In this document: positions 39,500 through 48,917 of the stretch, piece by piece
Position numbering within the stretch: the first letter of the stretch is position 1
Layout: the number at the start of each line of letters is the position of its first letter
Assembly (NCBI RefSeq): GCF_023922585.1
Contig: NZ_JAMFTN010000010.1
Span: forward strand, 420 to 64,419
DNA length: 64,000 nucleotides
Direction: 5' to 3'
Source of the DNA: Aliidiomarina quisquiliarum
GTDB lineage: Bacteria > Pseudomonadota > Gammaproteobacteria > Enterobacterales > Alteromonadaceae
Notes under the pieces: model-generated
What the model was told of the DNA's origin: nothing
What the model saw: only the letters and a program-made list of their open reading frames with translations
The model's database searches: none
Made by a program: the position numbers and the translations under genes

Positions 39500-40857
39500 T
39501 GCTGCTCTCCTGCCGCTAGGCTAACAATACGGTGCTCTAAGGCCTCATTACGTTGGGGTAATACCAGTGTGCCCTGAATCGCACTGGCAATGTCGTCTAC
39601 TATCACCAACTCTCCGGGCTCAATTCCTGCAGTAATAACCGCTAGGCCATTTTGCTCAAAATCAACTTGCACCACACGCCGTTCAAGTTGCTGTTGGCTA
39701 TTCACCAGCCTTACTTCACCTTGATGAACAGCACTGGCCGGTATAGCAAGTAACGGTGCCTCACTATGGGTTGAAATAACCACCCGGGTATACATATCTC
39801 TTTGTAACGCCGGTTTGTGCGGCAGCTGTATATTTTCATAAGGCCGTTCTACCCGAACCACCACCCGCACCGCCCGGGTTTTAGGGTCTAAACCACTGGC
39901 TATACGTACAACCTTACCAGGCCAAGCAACACCTGTAGCGCCCACTAGCTCTAAGCGCGCGTCGAGCACCGACAAATCAAGCCTCTCGGCTATAGTAATG
40001 GCATCTCTCGACTTGCTCGACACGTTACCCAGTAAACGGCTCAACTGCGAAAAAGGTATTCGCGCTTCTACTTCCGCCGTACTAATATTGTCGGCTTGAA
40101 AAAGTCGTTGCCCTACAGCCACAAACTGATGCAACTGTACTTCTACTGGCCCTAACCTAAGGTCGTAGGGTGCTAAAAAACGGGTGTCTTGCAAGTCTCG
40201 TTCACTTTGCGCCAAACGAACTTTTGCTCTTGCTAGGCGGGCAGTTAGCATGTCTAACTGGGCTGGTATTAAACTTAAATTATTTTCTAAGGTAGTTACC
40301 GCTTGGCGCTGGGCAAGAGTAGCTCGGTGCTGTTCGTCTAGCCGTGTTTGCGACACGGTACCTACTTCGGCTAAACGTTGTTGGCGGCTTAGCTCTTGTT
40401 CCGATAGCGCCAAACGTGCTTGCTCTAACTCTAGTAAACGCTGTGTATTTAATTGTTCTAAATTTAACTTTCGCTGCTCGGTTTGCACACTATTAATCTC
40501 GGCTTGCGCATCGGCAATCGCCAGTTCATAGCGGCTTGGGTCTAAAGCAACTAATAAACTGCCCGCAGAAATAATAGTACCGCTTTCTAATTCCGCATGA
40601 CGCTCTACTACTCGGCCCATTACATTGGCAGTGGCCTGCCACGTTTCAGTTGGCCGCGCCACACCATGGCCCCGTGCTTCAACACGGAAAGGCAATAACT
40701 GTGCTTCAATTACTTGCACCAAAAGAGGATCATTCTTTGTTTCCACCCATTCTGGCGATTGTCGGCTAGCAATAAAAATAACAATCAACAATGCACCTAA
40801 AAACAAGCCAACCAAAACCGGTGAGCCTTTTAAAAAGGTCTTAAGTTTATTTTTCAT
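39496..40857 (-). CDS. RND periplasmic adaptor (membrane fusion protein)
   Basis: A 453-residue protein with an N-terminal anchor helix (GSPVLVGLFLGALLIVIFIAS), split lipoyl halves, a long alpha-hairpin (about 105-205, Gln/Leu-rich heptads) and beta-barrel domains. Together these are the standard MFP order linking the pump to an outer-membrane channel. The start at 40857 has GAGGG 7 bases upstream and shares an A with the stop of a 22-codon upstream ORF (TAATG). Transcription probably starts near the 40940-40963 palindrome. Confidence 0.92.
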   Translation of the reverse strand: MKNKLKTFLKGSPVLVGLFLGALLIVIFIASRQSPEWVETKNDPLLVQVIEAQLLPFRVEARGHGVARPTETWQATANVMGRVVERHAELESGTIISAGSLLVALDPSRYELAIADAQAEINSVQTEQRKLNLEQLNTQRLLELEQARLALSEQELSRQQRLAEVGTVSQTRLDEQHRATLAQRQAVTTLENNLSLIPAQLDMLTARLARAKVRLAQSERDLQDTRFLAPYDLRLGPVEVQLHQFVAVGQRLFQADNISTAEVEARIPFSQLSRLLGNVSSKSRDAITIAERLDLSVLDARLELVGATGVAWPGKVVRIASGLDPKTRAVRVVVRVERPYENIQLPHKPALQRDMYTRVVISTHSEAPLLAIPASAVHQGEVRLVNSQQQLERRVVQVDFEQNGLAVITAGIEPGELVIVDDIASAIQGTLVLPQRNEALEHRIVSLAAGEQQ

Positions 40858-40925
40858 TATACTGCCCTCGAACAGCAACTTAATAAAAATAGTTCAAATA
40901 CAGCGAGTGCAGCAAGTCGATTCAT
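40857..40925 (-). CDS. 22-codon leader ORF coupled to the RND adaptor gene
   Basis: The short ORF MNRLAALAVF-ELFLLSCCSRAV has GAGGG 6 bases before its ATG, and its TAA overlaps the adaptor ATG (TAATG). It is hydrophobic with an LLSCC end that looks like a lipobox-containing signal. Candidate roles are a translational-coupling leader, a tiny membrane peptide or a remnant of a lost gene. Two independent ribosome sites and the exact stop/start overlap support translation. Confidence 0.4.
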   Translation of the reverse strand: MNRLAALAVFELFLLSCCSRAV

Positions 40926-40939
40926 AAAACCCTCAAGAA

Positions 40940-40963
40940 AAGATAGTAACTGGTTACTATCTT
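40940..40963. promoter_or_regulatory. Operator-like palindrome upstream of the RND operon
   Basis: Perfect 11-base arms AAGATAGTAAC (40940-40950) and GTTACTATCTT (40953-40963) around TG, 15 bases upstream of the leader ORF. A minus-strand -35-like TTGACC (40978-40973) with about 16 bases of spacing puts the -10 inside the palindrome. TetR/AcrR-type repressors of RND pumps bind such dyads, but no TetR gene is nearby. The long dyad is unlikely to occur by chance. Confidence 0.75.
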
Positions 40964-41073
40964 AAATGAATGGGTCAATTTGTCAAACTCTGCACCATTC
41001 TTATTCTGGCTATAAAAATCTCTAACCATGCTAAAATGAGCACATAAATTAATTTTATTAACGTGAGCGTGGC

Positions 41074-41445
41074 ATGCGGCGCACAAAAAACCAGCAAAAA
41101 ATAACTAATGGCAAAGAATCAAGGCGCTTACCGCGCTCTGTGCATATATTAGGGTGGACGTTAATTGCCTCGGCAGCCCTCATTTTTGGCCTGCCAATTA
41201 TGTATGATATTTATTTAAGCGTAACCCCAGCACTTGATTCTCATTTAGAACAAAAAACGCAAGCTCTAGCCGAGCAAAGTGCCATAATATTTGGTCTTGC
41301 CATTTTAATTCTTGGGGTTTTGCTAGCGGTGAAACGCTGGCGGTGGGAACGTAAACGCGCTCGGTTAAAAGCCATGGTGCGTGAGTACCAGCTGCGTAAA
41401 CACGCTAAAAACAGAAAGAATAAACAGCCACGGAAGCGAAAGTGA
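41074..41445 (+). CDS. Small membrane protein of unknown function, basic C-terminus
   Basis: A 123-residue protein with two hydrophobic helices (about 25-45 and 68-86) and a strongly basic tail (RWRWERKRARLKAMVREYQL, then a KNRKNKQPRKRK end). It is divergent from the RND operon and convergent with the rhombosortase gene. The ATG at 41074 follows a GTGAGCGTGGC leader with only weak ribosome-site match. No family recognised. Confidence 0.55.
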   Translation: MRRTKNQQKITNGKESRRLPRSVHILGWTLIASAALIFGLPIMYDIYLSVTPALDSHLEQKTQALAEQSAIIFGLAILILGVLLAVKRWRWERKRARLKAMVREYQLRKHAKNRKNKQPRKRK

Positions 41446-41456
41446 ATTTTCGAGCA

Positions 41457-42050
41457 CTAGCCACGCTGCCAGCGGTTATTGCTAACAAGGGCTAGCAGTA
41501 TGCCACCAACCACCCCGAAGAAATGCGCCGCTACTGCTAGGTTGTCGGCGCTTACACCAGAAATAGACACGGCACCAAACCTTAAGTCGTAAGCCACTTT
41601 GACAACAACCGCAACCAGCAGTAGCCAACCAAAGGGTACTTTGTGGCGAATGTCTTGCACCCCGCCCCAGGCAAAAAGCCCATATAAGGTGCCTGAAAAA
41701 CCCACATAGTATTCCACCTTTGGATCAAACCAGAACATACCTAAGTTACTCGCTACGGCAATAGCAACAATAATCACGCCATAGCGCCAGCCGGTGGCAT
41801 ATTCAGCAAACAGCAACCAAACTAACCACACGCCAGCCACATTCATAATAAAATGCCCAAGCCCCCAGTGCACCGCCTGCCCCGTAAGCAACCGCCACCA
41901 TTGGCCTTGAATAATCAGCTCGCGTTCGAAGGTTAGCGTAAGCTTGGTTGCGTCAGGTAAAAAAAACACCAGCATAAGTAACAGCGACACCACTAGCGGT
42001 GGCACTGTGTACTTCGCAGACCAAGGTAGGTTTTTAAATAAGGTTAACAA
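41457..42050 (-). CDS. rrtA: Rhombosortase (rhomboid-family intramembrane protease)
   Basis: A 197-residue, six-helix protein. It has the rhomboid Ser/His dyad (S119 in GFSGTLYG, H176 in AAHFFG) and the HxxxN oxyanion motif (H66-N70 in GHFIMN). The QGQWWRLLTGQAVHWGLGHF segment is typical of rhombosortases, which cleave the C-terminal GlyGly-CTERM anchor of secreted proteins. It starts 3 bases after the S9 peptidase stop, so the two are co-transcribed. The S8 protease at 31789-35859 carries a fitting C-terminal anchor. Confidence 0.85.
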   Translation of the reverse strand: MLTLFKNLPWSAKYTVPPLVVSLLLMLVFFLPDATKLTLTFERELIIQGQWWRLLTGQAVHWGLGHFIMNVAGVWLVWLLFAEYATGWRYGVIIVAIAVASNLGMFWFDPKVEYYVGFSGTLYGLFAWGGVQDIRHKVPFGWLLLVAVVVKVAYDLRFGAVSISGVSADNLAVAAHFFGVVGGILLALVSNNRWQRG

Positions 42051-42053
42051 CGC

Positions 42054-44498
42054 TTACTCGCTGGCTGGGTGTAAATAGTTCCACCACTCGGGCTCGCCTT
42101 TTAAGTGCTTGTCGAAAAAGGCCATGTAGGTGTCCCACCAACGAAAACGTGCGTCGCGCGGAATAATATGGTGATCAGCCCCCTTAAATTCCACCAGCTC
42201 TACTTCTTTACCCAATATTTTTAATGCCGTATACATTTGGTGGCTTTCGCCCGGTGGCACGTTGGTATCAGAATCGCCATGAATTAGTAACATGGGTGCA
42301 GTTACTTTGTCCGCATGGAACACCGGACTCCGCTGGCTATATAGCTCGGGGTTATTCCAAGGGAAAGAGCCTTTGGTCGCCTCGCCTGAATACAGGAAGC
42401 CCCACCAGCCTTCGCCCCAGTACGACGTTATATTACTAATACCTGCATGCGACATAGAAGCACTGAATATATCTGTTTGTGTAGCCAACAACATGGTCAT
42501 AAAGCCACCGTACGACGCCCCTAAGTGGCCTACTCGGGCCGGATCAACAAAGTCATGGGCGGCTAAAAACTGCTTGGTACCGTCGATAATGTCGTTAGCC
42601 GTGTATTCACCCCAAGCGTTCACATGCCGAGCTGAAAATTCTTGCCCAAAACCAGTGGCACCTGAAGGTTGAATTACATACACCACATAGCCTTGTGCAG
42701 CCCACTGGTTAAATGGGTAACGTCCCGTAAAAGCCCGTTGCACCGGCGAGGTACCGCCGTAGTAATAAACTAACGCCGGATATTGTTGCTTAGGGTCGAA
42801 GTTTGGCGGCAAATGAACTCGGCCATAAATAGTGTCGTTCGCTTGGTTTTTAAAGTTCCACTCACGAATGTCGTGAATATGGTTGTTGCTATAATATTGC
42901 GCACTGTCCCACAGCACTTTAGGGGTGCCTTGCCCTAACTGCACGCTAGCTAAACGACTAGGCGCTGTCGCACCGGTACCAGCAAAATAAATGGTTGGGA
43001 TTGCTTCTTCGCTAGCACTAAAACTGTTCACCACATCAAGCCCAGTATTTACCCGCTGAAAGTCATTTTCTTGCACGCGATATGAATACAGCTGCGTCGT
43101 GTCATGTTCTGTTACCGAAAGCAGCAGGTTGCCATTCGATAAGCCTTGCAAGCTTCCAATTGCTGGGTTGAAGTTACGGCTTAAGGCTACTACTTGGCCA
43201 TTGCGCTGTAAGCGATATAGCTGCCCGTCGTAGTTATTCGCTAACCAGCCTTCCGGCAAATTACGCCCTGCGCCATTCGCAAATTCCGGCCCCGCTACCA
43301 CATAAATATCATTACCCACATAAATAGCGTTATTTAGCGTGCGGTGTTCACCAAGCTCTACCACGGCGCCAGTTGTTATATTTAGCTCGCGCAAGGCGGT
43401 TTTGCTATGGGCCGGCTCAGTGTAGTCAATCAGCCTTTCGCTGACTAAAATACGCTCACCGTCGTTATTTACACTCCGCAAGCTAATCGACGATTGGCCT
43501 GAGCTTATTTGCTGTAATGCTTTGTTGTTTACATTTAAAGTATAAAGCTGGCTATTGTCACGAAAACTCGACCAACGATCTTCTAAGGCACGATAATGTT
43601 TAATCATATCGCCGTCTTGCTCGCCTTTTTTATTCCAGCTTAAAAGCAAAGTGTCTTGATTTGCCCAGGTTATATTCCGTAGCCCCTTAAGCTCGGCGGT
43701 TAGTGTTTCTTGCGACAAGTCGTTCAGGTTTAAGCGTTGTACGCGCTCGCCCTGAATAAAGGCTAACTGCTGGCTATTGTCATGCCAAGCGAACCCATAA
43801 GCTCCTGCATTATCCCAGCGATACAGGGTGCGTTGGTTTTTGATGTCGAAAACTTGTAAGTCTACCTGCGCCTTATTACCAGTGGCTGGCGTGAAGTGCT
43901 GCTTGCGCCAAACCATATATTGGCCATTAGGCGACACCTCAACCAAGGTGACGCTAGGAGTGTCGAACATTTGCTCTTGGCTTATGCGTAGCCTGCTGGG
44001 TTTACTCGTATCGAGTAAGTCATGCTCTGCCTTACCTTCCCAAGTTAAGTCTAAACTTGCCCAGTCACTAGCGTCTTCAACTAAAACCAGAAGCTGATGG
44101 TCGCCGGTGCGCAACGCAAGTTCAGCACTGGCGCCACTACTTTTAATGCGCTCACCGTTCATATAAAAAGTTACTTTTTCAGCACCTGCTACGGTTACTT
44201 TTCCTTGAGTAAAGCGGGTGGTAGCTAAAGGCACTTGCAGCACAGGCAAAGTACTTACTTGGCCAGACTTATCGACTAAGCGGCTACCACTAGGTAACTG
44301 GTGCACCCAAGGCTGTACAAGCGAGTCGCGAAGCTCATTTGCTTGCGCGCTTTGGGCTAAAGCAACCGCCCCAGCAGGCTGTTCAATTTCATGCACCCAA
44401 ACTTGGCTGCGTTCAACAGCGGCAGCAGAAAATGCAAACATTAGCCCTGCAACAAGGGCGCTTAATTTTAATGTGTTGTTCATAGCCTTAATGGTCAT
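42054..44498 (-). CDS. Exported S9-family prolyl-oligopeptidase-like peptidase
   Basis: An 814-residue protein with a signal peptide (about 1-30, ending SAAAVE), a beta-propeller of WD/DPP-like blades (about 170-530) and a C-terminal alpha/beta hydrolase. The triad is S662 in GASYGG, D in HGDSDTNVPP and H in GADHHI. The GGTSPVQRAF and WGEYTANDIIDGT stretches are typical of the DPP4/acylaminoacyl-peptidase branch. AAAGG lies 8 bases before the ATG at 44498. It is co-transcribed with the rhombosortase but has no GlyGly-CTERM tail itself, ending HPASE. Confidence 0.9.
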   Translation of the reverse strand: MTIKAMNNTLKLSALVAGLMFAFSAAAVERSQVWVHEIEQPAGAVALAQSAQANELRDSLVQPWVHQLPSGSRLVDKSGQVSTLPVLQVPLATTRFTQGKVTVAGAEKVTFYMNGERIKSSGASAELALRTGDHQLLVLVEDASDWASLDLTWEGKAEHDLLDTSKPSRLRISQEQMFDTPSVTLVEVSPNGQYMVWRKQHFTPATGNKAQVDLQVFDIKNQRTLYRWDNAGAYGFAWHDNSQQLAFIQGERVQRLNLNDLSQETLTAELKGLRNITWANQDTLLLSWNKKGEQDGDMIKHYRALEDRWSSFRDNSQLYTLNVNNKALQQISSGQSSISLRSVNNDGERILVSERLIDYTEPAHSKTALRELNITTGAVVELGEHRTLNNAIYVGNDIYVVAGPEFANGAGRNLPEGWLANNYDGQLYRLQRNGQVVALSRNFNPAIGSLQGLSNGNLLLSVTEHDTTQLYSYRVQENDFQRVNTGLDVVNSFSASEEAIPTIYFAGTGATAPSRLASVQLGQGTPKVLWDSAQYYSNNHIHDIREWNFKNQANDTIYGRVHLPPNFDPKQQYPALVYYYGGTSPVQRAFTGRYPFNQWAAQGYVVYVIQPSGATGFGQEFSARHVNAWGEYTANDIIDGTKQFLAAHDFVDPARVGHLGASYGGFMTMLLATQTDIFSASMSHAGISNITSYWGEGWWGFLYSGEATKGSFPWNNPELYSQRSPVFHADKVTAPMLLIHGDSDTNVPPGESHQMYTALKILGKEVELVEFKGADHHIIPRDARFRWWDTYMAFFDKHLKGEPEWWNYLHPASE

Positions 44499-44726
44499 GG
44501 AGGCAACCTTTTATGTAGGTAAACACAAACAAAAATGTGTTCTAAGTTTTATGGTTTTTTCTATCATACCGTAAACTTTCTGGCCTTGGGTATGCTGTCT
44601 AGCTTTAATTAAGCCCAGCTCAGCGTTCGCCTTAACAGAATGCTTACGCAGTACAGTCAAGAATTAGCTTTTACCATGGTATACTTGCCCCATAGCTACA
44701 CCCACTTTTTCTTGCGGAGACTTTTC

Positions 44727-45317
44727 ATGTTGGCACACAGCTTCCAAAAAACCACTGGCGCATTACTAGTTGGCGCTGCACTCATGCTCTTTGCCTTGCC
44801 AAGCCAAGCGGTTACGCTTAGCCAGCCTAGCTATACCCATGTGTCTGCGGCTTACACCGACAGCAATGGCAGTAGCAGTGGTTTATTTATTGATGTGGAA
44901 TACGAGTTAGAGCATAAGTTTTTTGTAACTGGCACCTACCAGAACACTAAATACTCAAGCTACCAAGGCAATAGCCGTCGCGAATCGGTACTAGACATTG
45001 GCGCCGGTAAATATTTCACCATTGCCGACGGTGTTACCTGGGACTTTTCTGGCTCTCTTGGCCGCTACACTCCAAGCAGCAACGTTTTTAATAATGGCAC
45101 CAACTTTTATACCTTAAACACCGGCCTGCGTAACCGTTTTGACGCCTTTGAAACCCGTTTAGGCTACCGCTACATTAAGTTTTCTGGGTTAAATTCAAAC
45201 CACGGTGTGGTGGCGTCAATTTGGTACTACTTTAGTCCGCAAATGTCGGTGGGAATGACCTTTAACGACGTGTATTCAAAGTCGACCTGGGGCTTTGGCG
45301 CACGCTTTTTGTTTTAA
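44727..45317 (+). CDS. Small outer-membrane beta-barrel protein
   Basis: A 196-residue protein. The ATG at 44727 has GCGGAGA 6 bases upstream, and a signal peptide ends LPSQA (about 29). The mature part is about eight amphipathic strands (YTHVSAAYTDSNGSSSGLFI, DFSGSLGRYTPSS, NTGLRNRFDAFETRLGYRY) and ends in Phe (GARFLF). The size fits an OmpA/OmpW-like small barrel, with no peptidoglycan-binding domain. Function unknown. It is divergent from the S9 peptidase gene. Confidence 0.75.
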   Translation: MLAHSFQKTTGALLVGAALMLFALPSQAVTLSQPSYTHVSAAYTDSNGSSSGLFIDVEYELEHKFFVTGTYQNTKYSSYQGNSRRESVLDIGAGKYFTIADGVTWDFSGSLGRYTPSSNVFNNGTNFYTLNTGLRNRFDAFETRLGYRYIKFSGLNSNHGVVASIWYYFSPQMSVGMTFNDVYSKSTWGFGARFLF

Positions 45318-45433
45318 CTGGACAGACTTCATACAATTGTCTCTACCCCCAGCGCACTGTTCCATGTATTCTTGATTAGTTCCTTTAACCAATTATTTAC
45401 ATAGAACACGTGCGCTAACCACGGGGATAAGCA

Positions 45434-47008
45434 ATGAGCAATAATAAGCAAATTACAGGGAGTGACCAAGACGGTCTTTTAAACCGTCTGTTGAACAAAG
45501 TTGAGATCGTCGGTAACAAATTACCTGATCCCGCTGTCATGTTCGCCGGTCTGATCGTCATTATTTGGGGTCTTAGTTTTGCCCTATCTTTTTATACCTT
45601 TAGTTCGCCTTTACCTGGGTCTACGGAAGCGGTTCAGGTAAATAACCTTTTAGCACCAGACCGCCTTGCCAACTTTCTTTCCACCATGGTTACCACCTTC
45701 ACTGGTTTTGCGCCCTTAGGCGTGGTGTTGGTGGCTATGTTAGGTGTGGGTGTGGCCGAGCAAAGTGGCTTTATTAATGTAGCTATTAAGCTCATGATCG
45801 ACGCCACTGCGAAAAAGCTATTAACCCCGGTGCTTATCTTAGTCGCCATTATTAGCCACACGGCCGTAGACGCGGGTTACGTGTTGGTTATCCCGTTAGG
45901 CGGCATGATTTTCTACGCTGCAGGTCGGCACCCCTTAGCCGGTATTGCCGCTGCTTTTGCCGGGGTTTCCGGTGGCTTTAGCGCCAACTTTATCCCGAGC
46001 GCTATCGACCCAATGATCATGTCGTTTACCCAAGTTGCCGCTGAAATGATGGACGAAACCATTCAGCTTAACCCTTTAAACAACTGGTACTTTACCGCTG
46101 CATCGTCATTTTTAGTTATCGCCGTAGGCTGGTGGCTAACCGATAAGGTGATTGAACCACGTTTAAAAAATACTGCCATCGACGGCGACACAGACAACAT
46201 TCCAAAAATTGAAGCCGTTACCCCGCGTGACCGTAAAGCATTTTACTCGGCCGTATTAACTATGTTAGCCGGGGCTATATTCCTGGTGGTAGTAAGTTTA
46301 CCCGAGGGCTCGGCCTTACGTGACGCCGATGGTGAATTAGCATCTTTTACCGCACCACTAATGCAGTCAATTGTGCCGCTTATTTTCTTGTTCTTCTGGA
46401 TTCCAGGCATTGTCCACGGCTATGTGGCTGGGGTGTTTAAAGAAAGTCGCGACGTTATTAGCGCTATGACACGCTCAATGGAAGGTATGGCTTACTATGT
46501 GGTTATGGCCTTCTTCTGTGCACTCTTTATTAAGGCCTTTGGCGACTCTAACATTGGCATTATCATGTCAATTAATGGTGCTAACTTCCTGAAAGCACTT
46601 GCTTTACCAGGCAGCGTTACGCTAATAGGAATTATTTTCCTAGTAGCGTTTATTAACCTGTTTGTAGGCTCGGCTTCAGCTAAGTGGGCACTTATAGCAC
46701 CTATTTTCGTACCTATGCTCATGCAGCTCGGTTATTCGCCCGACTTAACTCAGGCGGCTTACCGTGTTGGTGACTCGGCCAGTAATATTATTACCCCACT
46801 GCTGCCCTACTTCCCGCTAGTGGTGGTGTACTGTCAGCGTTACGTGAAAGGCACCGGTATTGGCACCTTGGTTTCTATTATGCTGCCTTACTCCATAGCG
46901 TTACTTATTGCTTGGTCGGGCTTCCTAATCTTGTACTGGACGGTTGGTTCAATGTTCGGTATTCCATTAGGTATTCAGGCGAACTACTTGTACCAAATGG
47001 CCGGCTAA
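45434..47008 (+). CDS. AbgT-family transporter
   Basis: A 524-residue inner-membrane protein of the AbgT/MtrF family. It has the opening VEIVGNKLPDPAVMFAGLI, PSAIDPMIMSFTQ, two re-entrant hairpins (VAIISHTAVDAGYV; GDSASNIITPLLPYFPLV) and the conserved FVGSASAKWALIAPIFVP. E. coli AbgT takes up p-aminobenzoyl-glutamate, while MtrF and YdaH relatives export sulfonamides. Either direction is possible here. A GGGGAT ribosome site precedes the ATG, and a strong terminator separates it from argE. Confidence 0.93.
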   Translation: MSNNKQITGSDQDGLLNRLLNKVEIVGNKLPDPAVMFAGLIVIIWGLSFALSFYTFSSPLPGSTEAVQVNNLLAPDRLANFLSTMVTTFTGFAPLGVVLVAMLGVGVAEQSGFINVAIKLMIDATAKKLLTPVLILVAIISHTAVDAGYVLVIPLGGMIFYAAGRHPLAGIAAAFAGVSGGFSANFIPSAIDPMIMSFTQVAAEMMDETIQLNPLNNWYFTAASSFLVIAVGWWLTDKVIEPRLKNTAIDGDTDNIPKIEAVTPRDRKAFYSAVLTMLAGAIFLVVVSLPEGSALRDADGELASFTAPLMQSIVPLIFLFFWIPGIVHGYVAGVFKESRDVISAMTRSMEGMAYYVVMAFFCALFIKAFGDSNIGIIMSINGANFLKALALPGSVTLIGIIFLVAFINLFVGSASAKWALIAPIFVPMLMQLGYSPDLTQAAYRVGDSASNIITPLLPYFPLVVVYCQRYVKGTGIGTLVSIMLPYSIALLIAWSGFLILYWTVGSMFGIPLGIQANYLYQMAG

Positions 47009-47035
47009 CGGTTACTTAGCACCTGCAATGAGCAC

Positions 47036-47064
47036 AAAAGGAGTCGCTTTGCGGCTCCTTTTTT
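47036..47064 (+). terminator. Rho-independent terminator after the AbgT gene
   Basis: Arms AAAAGGAG-T-CGC and GCG-G-CTCCTTTT around TTT, followed by T-residues, 28 bases after the stop. Confidence 0.92.
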
Positions 47065-47127
47065 ATGGCTAAGTGATAAGATAACTAGCATATTGTCATA
47101 ATTATTCATTCATACTGCGAGGGCCTT

Positions 47128-48315
47128 ATGGCACGTATTCCAGCTTTTCTCGATATGTACCGCGCTTTAGTAGCGTCACCATCCATTTCGTGCTTAAACC
47201 CCGACTTAGACATGTCGAATAAAACCGTTATTGACCAACTGGGTATTTGGCTTACCGAGCTTGGTTTTAAAGTTAGTATAAAAGAGCTCGAGTCGCAGAC
47301 GGGTAAGTTCAATTTATTAGCCCGCATTGGCCCTGAACATTTAAGCGGTGGTTTATTGCTGTCGGGCCACACCGACACGGTACCTTGGGACGAAGGTCGC
47401 TGGAGTAAAAACCCCTTTGAACTAACCGAAGCCAATAACAAGCTGTATGGCTTAGGCACCGCCGACATGAAAGGCTTTTTTGCTTTCGTGCTCGACACCC
47501 TGCGCGACATGGACCTAACAAAATTAACTAAGCCTATTTATGTTTTAGCCACCGCCGATGAAGAAACCACTATGGCTGGGGCCCGTGAACTTCACCGCTT
47601 TGCTAACCTAAAGCCTGAATTTGCCATTATTGGCGAGCCCACTAACATGGTACCCGTGCGTATGCACAAGGGGCATGTTACCGACTGTATACGGGTTACT
47701 GGCCGCAGCGGCCATAGTTCCGACCCAGACGCAGGTTTAAATGCCATTGAAGTAATGCATAAGGTTACTCATGAGCTGTTACAGCTCCAACAGCATTTGC
47801 GCGACACCTACAGCGAGCCTGCTTTTAGGGTACCGCACCCAACCCTAAATTTAGGCTATATACACGGTGGCGACGCCGCCAACCGTATTTGTGCCTGTTG
47901 TGAACTACACATGGACATGCGGCCATTGCCCGGTATGCCTATGGATTACCTTGATAACATGCTAGTGCAGCAACTTAGCGAACTACGCAAGCAATATCCT
48001 GGTGCTATTGACATTACTGCCATGCACCCACCAATTCCCGGTTATAGCTGCCCGGCCGATGCAACCTTAGTGAAGCTGGCTGAAGAAATCAGTGGTCATA
48101 AAGCCGAGCCCGCCAACTACTGTACTGAAGCGGCATTTATTAATGATCTTGGCTGTGAAACCATTGTTATGGGCCCGGGCTCTATTGCCCAAGCACACCA
48201 ACCGGACGAATTTATTCGCCTCGACGAAATTAAACCTTCATTAGACATGCTCAAACAACTTGTTCAGCGCATGTGCTTTACGCCAGTAACAGCAAACAAA
48301 CAGGCTCAGCTATGA
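47128..48315 (+). CDS. argE: Acetylornithine deacetylase ArgE
   Basis: A 395-residue M20 metallohydrolase that releases acetate from N-acetylornithine in arginine synthesis. Zinc and catalytic residues lie in [22 protein letters not shown] and [29 protein letters not shown] and AHQPDEF are ArgE-specific and closely match E. coli ArgE. GAGGG lies 5 bases before the ATG. argCBGH are not here. It overlaps rnhB by 4 bases (ATGA). A lone ATTCA ARG-box half (47104-47108) lies upstream, too little to call an ArgR site. Confidence 0.96.
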   Translation: MARIPAFLDMYRALVASPSISCLNPDLDMSNKTVIDQLGIWLTELGFKVSIKELESQTGKFNLLARIGPEHLSGGLLLSGHTDTVPWDEGRWSKNPFELTEANNKLYGLGTADMKGFFAFVLDTLRDMDLTKLTKPIYVLATADEETTMAGARELHRFANLKPEFAIIGEPTNMVPVRMHKGHVTDCIRVTGRSGHSSDPDAGLNAIEVMHKVTHELLQLQQHLRDTYSEPAFRVPHPTLNLGYIHGGDAANRICACCELHMDMRPLPGMPMDYLDNMLVQQLSELRKQYPGAIDITAMHPPIPGYSCPADATLVKLAEEISGHKAEPANYCTEAAFINDLGCETIVMGPGSIAQAHQPDEFIRLDEIKPSLDMLKQLVQRMCFTPVTANKQAQL

Positions 48316-48917
48316 ACACCTATGCATTTCCATTAATTTGTGGTGCCGATGAAGCAGGCCGTGGCCCTATTGCAGGCCCCGTGGTGGCAGCAGCAGTTAT
48401 TTTGCACCCCGACCACCCCATTGAAGGAATTAACGATTCAAAGAAACTCAGCGAAAAGAAACGTAACGCTTTAAGTGAAGAAATTAAACAGCACGCCCTT
48501 GCTTGGGCTATTGCCCAATGCGACGCTGACGAAATAGACGAGTTAAATATATTGCACGCTTCGCTATTGGCCATGAAACGAGCCGTTGAAGCCTTAAGTG
48601 TGCAACCCGAGAAAGCCTTAATCGACGGCAACCGTATTCCAGTCGGTTTAGCCATGCCGGCTGAAGCCATTATCGGCGGTGACGCCCATGAGCAATGCAT
48701 CGCTGCCGCATCTATTTTGGCTAAAGTTGAGCGCGACCGACAAATGTTGGAGTGGCATGAGCAGTACCCACAATATAACTTTAAGCAGCACAAGGCTTAC
48801 CCAACCAAGCAACATTTAGAACTTATTCAAGAGCACGGCGTGTGCAAAATACATAGAAAAAGCTTTGCCCCCGTAAAAAGACAACTAGAACGCGACATGG
48901 GAGAAGTGACGTCATGA
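48312..48917 (+). CDS. rnhB: Ribonuclease HII
   Basis: A 201-residue enzyme cleaving the RNA strand of RNA-DNA hybrids and removing single ribonucleotides. It has the acidic motif [13 protein letters not shown] (D13, E14), [12 protein letters not shown] and the second-Asp region [10 protein letters not shown], with HxAYPTKQH near the end. The ATG at 48312 overlaps the argE stop. In most Gammaproteobacteria rnhB sits between lpxB and dnaE; here it is 11 kb from dnaE in an argE-rnhB-SDR run with overlapping stops and starts. Confidence 0.96.
   Translation: MNTYAFPLICGADEAGRGPIAGPVVAAAVILHPDHPIEGINDSKKLSEKKRNALSEEIKQHALAWAIAQCDADEIDELNILHASLLAMKRAVEALSVQPEKALIDGNRIPVGLAMPAEAIIGGDAHEQCIAAASILAKVERDRQMLEWHEQYPQYNFKQHKAYPTKQHLELIQEHGVCKIHRKSFAPVKRQLERDMGEVTS

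Noticed and set aside
47095-47112. Possible ArgR box before argE
   Set aside because: Only the right half (ATTCA) matches; the left half is off by one base and two mismatches.
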